Assembly (NCBI GenBank): GCA_958510875.1
Contig: OY294069.1
Coordinates: 178,542,868 to 178,606,867 of the forward strand
Direction: 5' to 3'
Source of the DNA: Endomychus coccineus
Taxonomy: Eukaryota > Arthropoda > Insecta > Coleoptera > Endomychidae
DNA: 64,000 nucleotides
Shown: one piece after another, positions 49,176 to 60,600 of the stretch
Position numbering within the stretch: position 1 is the first letter of the stretch
Layout of the letters: every line of letters starts with the position of its first letter
Program-made: the position numbers and the translations under genes
Notes under the pieces: model-generated
What the model saw: the letters and a program-made list of their open reading frames with translations, nothing else
The model's database searches: none
Told to the model about the DNA's origin: nothing

Positions 49176-49853
49176 CTAATAATTGGTTTCTTTAGTTAAA
49201 ATATTAGCATTTTTGTAATCAAATTGATGGTTATAATCAAAACAGTGCTTAGCAAGGGCGGTGGAATTTTCTAAGTTATTATTTCTTGTGCTATACTTAT
49301 GGCCGTACATTCTTTTTTGTAAATATTGTTTAGAGATTCCAGTATAAGTTCCATCACAATCTAAACAATTCAATTTATATACTGTGTGGGTTTGTTTATC
49401 TTTAGGTATTACAGGTTTTAGATTTGAGAAATATTTCCCAACACAGTTAGTAGGTTTATGCGCAACATTTATATCGTACTTTTTCAAACATTTCTTAATT
49501 TTTTCTGAGGTCTCCGGAATGTATGGTAAAGTTATATAATTGTCTGTATTACCTGTTATGTTATTTTTATAAGAAGAACCATTATAGATTTTGTTTATTC
49601 TCTCTTTAATGATAGGATTGTAGAAAGTTTTTGGGTAGCCATTCATTTCCAATGCATTACGAACAATTTTCAAATTTTTGGGACGGTCCTCTGCGTGGGA
49701 CAACTTTACCGCGCGGTCTGTGAGGCTGTCTACGACACCTCCCCCATAACAAGCTGGTGCAACGGAATTGAAATGAAGATAACGTTGAGACCAGACTTCT
49801 TTAGTAAAACAAGAAGTTTTTATTTTTCCATCCGCATCATGCCTAATGGTCAT
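49176..49853 (-). CDS. Penelope protein, C-terminal part (RT end + GIY-YIG endonuclease)
   Basis: An open frame of 225 residues. The N-terminal third (MTIRHDADGKIKTSCFTKEV, LHFNSVAPACYGGGVVDSL) is the end of a Penelope reverse transcriptase, where N--S--P is usual. From about residue 160 comes the GIY-YIG endonuclease: VYKLNCLDCDGTYTGISKQY (motif Y-x-L and Y-x-G), KRMYGHK, then STALAKHCFDYNH. The Cys-x-x-Cys before the second motif is typical of Penelope. The catalytic RT Asp residues lie in the missing 5' part, so the protein cannot be active alone. The frame itself has no stop. Confidence 0.88.
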   Translation of the reverse strand: MTIRHDADGKIKTSCFTKEVWSQRYLHFNSVAPACYGGGVVDSLTDRAVKLSHAEDRPKNLKIVRNALEMNGYPKTFYNPIIKERINKIYNGSSYKNNITGNTDNYITLPYIPETSEKIKKCLKKYDINVAHKPTNCVGKYFSNLKPVIPKDKQTHTVYKLNCLDCDGTYTGISKQYLQKRMYGHKYSTRNNNLENSTALAKHCFDYNHQFDYKNANILTKETNY

Positions 49854-50022
49854 ATCTAGAAAATTAATGTTATTGTTTATTTCTATTTCACAAGTGAATT
49901 GAAGTTTACAATTCGATTATTCGTGGTTCTGTTCGTTTCGACGGCGTGAGCTTTTTGATTGAAGATTGTGCGATATGGACGCTTGTGCTAATCAGTTTTA
50001 GTTAACCCCTTTTTAACAAAAG

Positions 50023-50067
50023 AAGTCTTCTGATGATGGTCGTGAGACCGAAACGTACGTAAAGACG
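50023..50067 (+). ncRNA. Hammerhead-like motif, right Penelope end (intact core)
   Basis: Identical core to the left copy, in opposite orientation: CTGATGA at 50029, GGTC/GACC, GAAA, ACGTACGT, A, and GTCTT/AAGAC stem I. Being inverted to the other copy, a transcript across the element would hold one sense and one antisense motif. Confidence 0.65.
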
Positions 50068-50279
50068 AACATTTATAACAGAGTGATAATGTGACCTAAT
50101 TCCCGAGAATTTTTTATATAATTCATACTGGGTCAAGAATCTTATTATATTAGTATGTTCCTGTAATATACCAATAATTCATATTCATAAGTACGCAGCT
50201 TACAATTCCTTAGTGAATATAGTACATAATATTAAGAGAATTAACATATTTGCTTGCAAGGAACATTGATTAATACAAT

Positions 50280-51100
50280 GCAAGGAATCATTAATGACAT
50301 TTATGAGTCGGCAACTTACAATACAATACAGTATTATGTTGGTTGCCTAGCTTAGAGTCGGCTTCTTGCGAAAAAGGTCACAAAAGATTTATTAATGACA
50401 TCCACGAGCCGGCAACTTACAATACAATACGTTATTATGTTAGTTGCTTAGCTGAGAGTCGGGTTCATGTGAAAAGGAGCATACAGAAAATTCTTTAATG
50501 ACATTTATGAGTTGGCAGCTTACAATACAATACGTTATTATGTTGGTTGCGTAGCTTATAGTCGGGTTCTTGCGAAAAAGGACACAAAAGATTCTTTAAT
50601 GACATCCATGAGCCGGCTACTTACAATACGATACGTTATTATGTTGGTTGCTTAGCTGAGAGTCGGGTTCTTGCGAAAGGGAACATACAGAAAATTCTTC
50701 AATGACATTTGTGAGTCGGCAGCATACAATACAATACGTTATTATGTTGATTGCCTAGCTTAGAGTCGGGTTCTTGCAAAAAAGGACACAAAAGATTCTT
50801 TAATGATATCCATGAGCCGGCAACTTACAATACAATACGTTATTATGTTAGTTGCCTAGCTTAGAGTTTGATTCTTGCGAAAAAGGACACAAAAGATTCT
50901 TTAATGACATCCATGAGCCAGCAAATTACAATACAATACGTTATTATGTTAGTTGCCTAGCTTAGAGTCGGGTTGTTGTGAAAAGGAACATACAGAAAAT
51001 TCTTTGATGACATTTATGAGTCGGCAACTTACAATACAACACGTTATTATGTTAGTTGCCTAGCTTAGAGTCCGGTTCTTGCGAAAAAACACAGAAAATT
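50280..51100 (+). repeat. Minisatellite, about 8 monomers, alternating 101 and 103 bp
   Basis: The shared end TTATTATGTT falls at 50340, 50441, 50544, 50645, 50748, 50849, 50950 and 51053. Two monomer types alternate: one with GACACAAAAGATTC and GAGCCGGCAACTT, one with CATACAGAAAATTC and GAGTCGGCAGCTT. It lies between the Penelope and the OGA start, 600 bases upstream of the ATG. Confidence 0.9.
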
Positions 51101-51679
51101 TTAATTCATGAAATCCTTTTTCCAATATAAAACCACTAATTCGAAATTGAGTTGCAGCCAATTTCGTGTTCCAAATTTGTTATAAGCTTACAGCTTATCA
51201 TCATCATTCGAAATTGAAACAATTCAAAGTTTAAACAAACTCACATAGTACCTACCGCATGTCACCTCATATGAATTAATGAAAATTATAATACATCTTA
51301 AATCATAAGTCTTTTGAAATTATTTTTACTTTGATTACCGAGTTCTTCTCAATCGATATTGTTAACGTTAATCAATTTCATCACCATAACTGGGTCAGAA
51401 AATTTATATGACCGGATCTGAATTAATAATCAATAATCGTGTTAAGTAAATTTTCATTATAACAAAGTTTTCTTTACTATTTTACAGACACGACCAATTA
51501 AGCAACTATAGAAGTTTCTACCTTCAACTACATACAACATACAATACAAACAAGAACAATATCAGACAATGCTATATAATTGAAAGTACACATGCTAACC
51601 ATTCTATGCTTGAAATTTAAATCATATCTGTCTGTCAGTGGCAAACTCCAGCTCCCCACTCGCGCCAGTTCATAATAAA

Positions 51680-54600
51680 ATGGCTGAAGTTCCTAACCTA
51701 CTACCAGTTTCTGAAAATTTAAATACTAAAAACGGAAATTTTATTTGTGGAGTAGTCGAAGGTAACTTAACACATTTAATTTTACTGTTTCTATTTCCAT
51801 ATGGAGACTATTTCCCTGTGAAGAAATTCTATAGTTTGAATATCCTAAGAATTTTCTGTACCTAATGTGTACATAATTCATTATATATCACTTTTACTGT
51901 TTCAAGGGTTTTACGGGAGACCATGGACTACAGAACAGCGGAAAGATTTATTCCAAAAGTAAGAGTAACATTTTCTTAACGTATATTTATTATTACTTAT
52001 TTCAAATTGCTTACAGAATGAAGAAATGGGGCATGGATTCTTACGTGTATGCCCCAAAAGATGACTACAAACACAGGGCGTATTGGAGAGAATTGTACAC
52101 AGTCGAAGAAGCAGAACATTTAACAGGTTTAATTCAAGCTGCGAAAGACCAAAATATCACATTCTATTACGCTTTATCGCCCGGTTTGGACATAACCTAC
52201 AGTAGCACGAAAGAAATCACCACTTTAAAACGTAAATTAGAACAAGTGTCTCAATTTGGATGTATAGCATTCGCACTTCTCTTCGACGATATTGAATCTG
52301 AGATGTCGGAAGCGGACAAAGAAATTTTCCAGAGTTTTGCTCAAGCCCAGGTGGCAATCACGAACGATATCTATCAGCATTTAGGTCAACCGAAGTTTCT
52401 GATCTGTCCCACACAGTACTGTTCTACGAGGGCTGTGCCTGATATCACAAATTCTGAATATTTAAATACGTTGGGATTGAAGTTGGCTCAAGAAATAAAT
52501 ATCATGTGGACTGGTGAGTAAATAGATCTTGTTTTGTTCTACGTTCTGTAAATTATTTATATAACTATTAATATAGTCCAGTGCGAAGTCTAATTTTTGT
52601 CTATTCTTATGTATTTTGACACGCTGAACACGATGGTTTAGATTAAATTTGGATTAACCCTGTGCTCGAAAAACTGGCCATTTTTTGGACCTGAAAATGA
52701 TTATTTTTCGATTTTTTGCGTTTTGGGACAAAACTATGGGTTTTATGAAAAAATATTTGCATCAAAAGTTGTTGGAAAAACTAATACGCAACTTTTGGCT
52801 CTAGTCCCAAGTCGATTTGAGGTCGTGGGCCCAAGATAGGGCCCATTTAGTGTGTTTTTTTGGCACATTGAAAAATTGAGTATATGTCGAAGAGTTTTCA
52901 ATTTTTCATATTCTGTTTTGGTTAAAAGATGGTATTTTTATTCTTCTTTTATTTTATTTTTGGTATTTTGACCTTTCTCATTTTTTGGAGTCACAATCGG
53001 CCATTTTGAAAAATCCGTATTTTGCGAATTTCAGACGGAATACTAATGTTATCAATCTAAAACCAGAATTATTCGAAAGATTTCATCATTCTGCATATAA
53101 TATCCAAAATTCAAGTATTTTGCTCTGGAAACATAACCTTAGCGCCATTTTGAAAATTCTGGACCAATGAAATCCGTATTTTGCGAATTTCAGACGGAAT
53201 ACTAATGTTATCAATCTAAAACCAGAATTATTCGAAAGATTTCATCATTCTGCATATAATATCCAAAATTCAAGTATTTTGCTCTGGAAACATAACCTTA
53301 GCGCCATTTTGAAAATTCTGGACCAATGAAATCCGTATTTTGCGAATTTCAGACGGAATACTAATGTTATCAATCTAAAACCAGAATTATTCGAAAGATT
53401 TCATCATTCTGCATATAATATCCAAAATTCAAGTATTTTGCTCTGGAAACATAACCTTAGCGCCATTTTGAAAATTCTGGACCAATGAAATCCGTATTTT
53501 GCGAATTTCAGACGGAATACTAATGTTATCAATCTAAAACCAGAATTATTCGAAAGATTTCATCATTCTGCATATAATATCCAAAATTCAAGTATTTTGC
53601 TCTGGAAACATAACCTTAGCGCCATTTTGAAAATTCTGGACCAATGAAATCCGTATTTTGCGAATTTCAGACGGAATACTAATGTTATCAATCTAAAACC
53701 AGAATTATTCGAAAGATTTCATCATTCTGCATATAATATCCAAAATTCAAGTATTTTGCTCTGGAAACATAACCTTAGCGCCATTTTGAAAATTCTGGAC
53801 CAACGAAAAATCCAAACTTTTTGAGGTTAGAAATTTTTTACGGAACCCAAATTCTAGGTTCTATTAGAGGTTTTAATAGCGAGTATTTTAAGTCTAAGCA
53901 GATTGATTTGGGTCGAATAGAAATGAAGCTATCCTAATAAATGTGTTTGGGCCTATAGACAAAAACCTTGAATCAAATTACAGAGAAATACTTCGGCTAT
54001 TTGAGTTTGGAACAGCGCACGGAGATTCGTTCACAATTCCAAGTTGTAACGAATTTCATCATAAAAATTTAGCGCGGAATTTCATGTAGCTGCAATAAGC
54101 GAGGGTCGGTACAATAGATTCCGCGCGCGAAATAATGGTTTTTTTAATATTTTAAAATGCACCTGATGGAATAATCGTTTTTTATGAATGTGCGAGTGTA
54201 TGTACACGTGTGAACGTGTATATGTGACCGTGGCATGATGTTTTTATAGGGTGTTACATAACAAATTTCAATATTAAACAAAATATTATTATTTATTGAA
54301 AAATTATCTATTTGTCTGATTATTTACAAATAACCTACGTTTTATATTTTTTCCATTATTCATAACATAATATAATTTAATCTAATATAAAGGGCGGAAT
54401 ATATGCACGTCAATTCAGTTAAAATATGCGCATATATATGCATAGTTTTTCTTTGAAATATGCAACAATATGCATTTATTTGTCAAAATATGCAATTATA
54501 TGCCTTGAATGTAAAACATGGAAAAATGGAAATGAAGAAACGCCGACTCTTACAAAAATTATTTATTTTAAGTAAAATTAAAAGAAAAATATAATAGGTA

Positions 54601-57600
54601 AAATTTTTAACCTGAAATAGTATAAAATGCATTTATAACGATATATTTTTCAAAATTTTCCAATAAAAGTGTTTGCCTTCTGTCTGTAAAAATATGTTTG
54701 TACAAAGAAAAAGATCTTTCAACATCTACCGATCTGATCTGGCAATATTTTAATTTGGGTAGTAAGTTATAAGGCCAAGGTATTACTTCGTTGGATGGTT
54801 TAGTATCGTTAATATTTTTGACTTCCATTAAATACTTAAAGCCTTCATTCCTTCCCACAATAACTTCGAGTTTACTTCTTACTTGATTTCCTACATCACC
54901 GGGAACTTTTTTTGCATTTGTCGGAAAAAGTTTCAACAATATTAATTGATTCTCTTAAACTCATATTCCTACTTTCTAACGAAGTTATTATATCTGGTAT
55001 AAAACTAAAATTAACCTTAATAAAAACAAGTTCCTTAGCTAAATTTACATTTTTGAATATGTACTGCCTAACTTTGCACTAGACACTGTGAATTGTCTTC
55101 TAAATCTAAAACTATGTCTTTAATGGCTCCAAAATGGTTGCGTAGAATATCTAGGCCTTAATCCATGTTCCCCATCGAGTAATTACGGGCTCTGGAGGTA
55201 AACTAACTCCTGGCAATTTCTCTCTATAGATCTGCACTGTTAGAGGTGCTTTCAAAAACACTTTCTTTACATTTGAAATTAATTTGTTCACCAAGGGATA
55301 TGCTGTTCTAATAGTTTCTGCAACTCTGTTTATCCCGTGTAAAAGGCAAGTGACATGTACCATATTGGGATAAAATATTTCTAAGTTTTGGCCTACTTTA
55401 ACCATATTCGGCGCTGCGTCAGACAAAAACACTAAAAACTTCTTACTGGAACTGGATTTGGTAAAAAAAAATTTGATTGAGACTGCTGAATAAATCGAGT
55501 TACGGTCACATTATCTGTTTAGAAGATATTAAATATGGCTTCCCTGGCTTATTTTCTTGAAGCCCTCCTATAAGATGTGCGATATATCGACCACATGAGT
55601 CTGTTCGGTGACAATACTTACTACCACCGAACACGACCACCAGCTTCAAGTGAACCTTCTTGTCTTGTTTCTGTTCGGAGAATTAGGCAAGCTGATTACT
55701 TGGAAATTCCTAAACATCCAATAAATGCCGGCAATAAACCATATAATAATGAAATGGGTCCATAAACCATATAATAATAAAACCTTTCCACCTTTTAAAT
55801 AATTTCAATTATCTGCAAGGGTCGCACTTAATCTTTTGATAAAACGAAAAACATAAAAATATGCACACAAATTTTATTTTTGCCGAAATATGCAATTTTT
55901 TATGAAATTTTTAGAAATATGCAAAATATGCGAATATATGCACTTTGCATATATTCCGCCCTTTAATCATAACATACATAATATTGCTTATCGGGAAAAA
56001 TAAAATGCAAGTGTACAGATTCACATTATAGATACGTCTAATACCCATTATTTTATACAATAAACACATTTACTTATTTCTCAATCTTTGTTTACCACGA
56101 TTTTCTGTAATTTCGCTATCAGTCGTACAGTCTGAAGTGCACGACGTATCGATGATGTTATCTTCGTTATCAATGTCATCATATATTGTTAAAGTTGTGA
56201 TATGATCATTATTGATATACGGATCATCGTGATCCGCTTCATCATCTGAGTTTGATAGTATTTGATCGTTGCAAGTGTCAGTGATAACATCATCGGTATC
56301 GTCATTATCTTCATCATCGTGTTCATTTTCATCAATACACTTTTCAAAATCATCATTATCTAATATACTGATTTGTTACTCGGGGCAATTAGAACAATCT
56401 TTAACTTCACAATGCTTACATAATGAGCTACAAGGTAATCCTAATTTTTTGCACGAACATTTACCAGTACAATTTTTTTTACAACTACAAGAGATTATTT
56501 TAATCATCGGGACGTGCATTTTTACTCTTTCTATAGGAGTAATTCCGTTCGAACTATTTCTCCAACCTCATTTCGTTGGATCAATGGTTTCATTGATGCA
56601 TTGTGAAGGTAAATGCTGTTCTAATTGCCCCGAGCCAGAAATCAGTATATTAGATTTTGATAAGTGTATAGATGAAAATGAACACGATGATGAAGACGAT
56701 GACGATACCGATGATCAACGACAATTGCGACGATCAAATGTTATCAACCTCATATGATGAAGCGTATCACGACGATCCGTATATCAATAATAATCATATT
56801 ACATCATTAGCAATATACGCTGGCAGTGATAACAAAAACTTAGGGTATTTGTGAATAATCAGATCATTTTTGAATAAATATGAACTGTAAAAAATTAAAA
56901 AAAAATATCAATGTGAAAAAAAACAAAATTATTTTTTAATCTTATTTTTTTGTTTAAATGTTGAAATTTGTCAAAAAAAAACATCATGTCACGGTCACAT
57001 ATACACGTTCACACGTCTACATACACACACACATTCATAACAAACGATTATGCCTTCAGGTGCATTTTAAAATATTTAAAAAACCATTATTTCGCGCGCG
57101 AAATCTATTGTACCGACCCTCGCTTATTGCCGCTACATGAAATTTCGCGCTAAATGATGAAATTCGTTATAACTTGGGATTGTGAACGAATCTCCGTACG
57201 CTGTTCCAAACTCAAATAGCCGAAGTATTTCTCTTTAATTTAAAATACTCGCTATGAAAACCTCTAATAGAACCTAGAATTTGGGTTTCGTAAAAAATTT
57301 CTAACCTCAAAAAGTTTGGATTTTTCGTTGGTCCAAAATTTTCAAAATGGTGCTGAAGTTATGTCTTCGGAGCAAAATGCTTGAATTTTGGATATTATAT
57401 GCAGAATTATGAAGTCTTTCGAATAATTTTGGTTTTAGATTGATAACATTAGTATTCCGTCTGAAATTCGCAAAATACGGATTTTTCAAAATGGCCGATT
57501 GTGACTCCAAAAAATGAGATAGGTCAAAATACTAAAAATCAAATAAAAGAAGAATGAAAATACTATCTTTTCACCAAAACAGAATAAGAAAAATTGAAAA

Positions 57601-60600
57601 CTCTTTGACATATACTCAATTTGTCAATGTGCCAAGAAACACATTAAATGGGCCCACAACCTCGAATCGACTTGAGACTAAATCCAAAAGTTGCGTATTA
57701 GTTTTTCCAACAACTTTTGTTCGAAACATTTTTTCATAAAACTCAGTTTTGTCTCAAAACGCAAAAAAAATGCCCATTTTCAGGTCCAAAAAATGGCCAT
57801 AGTTTTTCGAGCACAAGGTTAATCCAAATTTAATCTAGACCATCGGTGTTCAGCGTGTCAAAATACATAGGAATAGACCAAAATTAGAACTGGCGGAATT
57901 TCGGACAAAAATTGTCGATTTTCATCCTTAAATGCCAGGACTAATACATTTTTTCTAAAATAATTAATCTCCAATCTTCTATTCTCTATTGGTGTGGCAA
58001 GTCAGTATCGTATTACAGTTTTTTTAGTAATCTTGAAGGAATGTTGTTTGATATGTTCCATAAAAATTATTGGAGGAATAAGGAATAACTTGTGTATTTC
58101 GAAAATCTTGTAGGTCAAAAAGTAATAACTAGAACTTTAACTAGAGAAAATATCCAAGAAATAACGGATGCTTTAAGGAGGCCCCCAGTAATCTGGGATA
58201 ATCTACACGCAAACGATTACGACCAGAAACGTGTATTTTTGGGGCCCTACTCTGGCAGATCTCCCGATTTAATACCAAAACTTCGAGGAGTTCTAACCAA
58301 TCCCAACTGCGAATACGGAGCTAACTTCATCGCGATCCATACTCTAGCCCAATGGTCCAGGTGTAACTTGGACGGTCAACGAGATCCTATGCTGAGTGAG
58401 TATCCTATTTTTTTCATATTCCATCGGAAATTACGTTATCGGGTTTCCACAGGAACCTCTTCTGGTTCCACCCTATCCGATTCAATTGTTTTCACTTTCA
58501 GACGATACAGTTTCCGCCGACATCAAATTAGAAACGGAAACGGAGGACGGGCAAATGGGTGAAGACGTGCCTATCACGTTATCGCCGAATATGTATCATC
58601 CCAAACAGGCACTGAAAAACGCAATAAAAGAGTGGTTGGCCGAATTTTCGAAGTACAAGGCAGCTTGGGGACCAATCGCAAAACCTCAACCGACAGTAGC
58701 AGGTAATGTACTATTTTCCGATATTCGGTAGATTTTATAATTTCAGCATTTGATTCATCCAAAAGTTTTGAATTCTTGAAAGTTGAGTTATTTTTTTAAT
58801 GTTTGCGGAATGTATGAATTCAATTCAACTAGAAAATTTGAGAAAATAACAGGTTTGATGAAATTCTTCTATCCAATAATGTATCACTGAGAATTTTATT
58901 CTTTAATGCGATTTGTTTTCATTTTCCAACATGATTTAATTTGACAGGTTTATCCATCACTGGGTTTGGGGTTTTTACTTGATACTAATTATCAGTTTTG
59001 GTCGAAAAATGCGGAAAACTTGCTTTAGCTTACATTTAACTTGAAACGCTGTCAAAATCGGAACCAGAGGGTGAAAACTGGATCGGAGTCGAATCGAGTC
59101 AATTTTTCAGGTGTTAGAGTTGGTTGACTATTTTTTGAGGCGGACAACAGTACGTGCTCAATTGTTTTTGCCACCTGGACAACAGAGTTATCTAGTATTC
59201 TGTCGCTGACATTTTATATTCCTCCAAAGAGGACCATGCTAGCTTTGTTTTGACAGCTTTTACATTTAAAATCGTAAACTGCGATTTTATGCGGATGTTG
59301 GGAACCGATTTTTATAAGATTACGGATAGGGTGACCAATACAGCTCCAAACTCCAGTCAATTAGTTGTACTTGGGCAAACTTGTCATCTTTAGCCTTAGT
59401 AAAACTAGTTCTAGTGGATCCTAAAGTTGGCAATCGATCAAAGATGACCTGAACCGAGGTAAGTTCGGGTTAATTGTTGAAAAAGTGAGAATGAAGAAGG
59501 ATCCTTGTGGAACTCCCCATACCTTCACAAGTTGAAGTTCAACAAAAAGGTAACTCCAAGACTCAGATTGGGGTTTAGCCTGTTTTTTCGAAAAGTGAAG
59601 ACCAAGAAGGATCCGTGCGGGACACCTCGCACCGTCACAAATTCACGTTAGCCTAAACCATCAAGACTTGCCACGTTTTTTTCTTGTTCCCTCGTTGATC
59701 CACGCAGATGTCGATGTTGCTGTTGAACTTTAACCAATTGAATTGCTGCAAAATTTGTAGTCTTTACATTCACAAGTTCAAGTTCGACAAAGAGAACCTT
59801 CAAGACTAAGGTTGCGGGTTATCCTGTTTTTTTCGAAAGGTGAAGACAAGGAAGGATCCGTGTGGAACACCTCGCACCGTCGCAAGCTCACGTTTAGCAA
59901 CGATCTGAACCATCAAAACTCACCACGTGAGTTTCACTGTTCCTTCGTTGATCCATGCAGATGACGATGTTGCTGTTGGACTTTAACCAATTGAATTGCT
60001 GCAAAATCTGTAGCCTACATTCACGAGTTCAAGTTCGACAAAGGGAAAGTCCAATACTAAGGTTGCGGGCTATCCTGTTTTTTTCGAAAGGTGAAGACAA
60101 GGAAGTATCCGTACGGGACACTTCGCACCTTCACAAGTTCACGTTGGACAACGGTCTGAACCATCAAGACTCACCACGTGATTTTCACTGTTCTTTCGTT
60201 GATCCGTGCAGATGTCGATGTTGCTGTTGGACTTTAACCAATTGAATTGCTGCAAAATTTGTATTCTTTGGATTCACAAGTTCAAATTCGACGACTTCCA
60301 AGACTTAGGTTGGGGGTTTAGCCTGTTGTTTCGAAAGGTGAAGACAAGGAAGGATCCGTGCGGAACACTTCCCACCTTCACAAGTTCTCGTTATACAATG
60401 GTCTGAACCATTAAGACTCACCACGTGAGTTTCACTGTTCCTTCGTTGGATAGGAATAAATAAAAAACGACGCAATTTTCCACAAATTTTCCAGAATTTT
60501 CTTTCTTTTAGTGAAAATTGTACCGAGACACATCATGGCAGCTTATTATTTCAATACCACTCAAGTCCGAGAAAGAACATTGTTGCTAAGATTTAGTAAA

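Larger units (their letters stand above)
48592..50152 (-). mobile_element. Penelope element with inverted ends and 13-bp target duplication
   Basis: GTATGTTCCTGTA flanks it exactly at 48579-48591 and 50153-50165. The inverted ends (48592-48800 and 49900-50152) carry CGTCGAAACGAACAGAACC, the hammerhead-like motif and TTCTCGGGAATTAGGTCAC. The right end is about 30 bases longer. Inside is the 3' half of the Penelope protein on the minus strand. A 5'-truncated insertion with clean borders. Confidence 0.92.
52577..57893. mobile_element. 5.3-kb foldback structure in OGA intron 3
   Basis: Outer arms (52577-54250 and 56985-57893) are long inverted copies, meeting at GTCTATTC-TATGTATTTTGA near the ends and at GTGACCG/CGGTCAC inside. 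The central arms (56060-56400 and 56600-56860) are also inverted to each other, around a 200-bp middle. The left arm is longer because of a fivefold tandem repeat and an inserted hAT element. It could be a foldback transposon or two copies inserted head to head. Confidence 0.8.

Noticed and set aside
50280..51100. Regularly spaced repeat resembling a CRISPR array
   Set aside because: The whole 101-103-bp unit repeats; there are no unique spacers, and this is a eukaryotic genome. It is a minisatellite.
56269..56757. 162-codon plus-strand frame as a gene
   Set aside because: It spans the centre of the palindrome: its first half is antisense of the same coding tail that its second half reads in sense.
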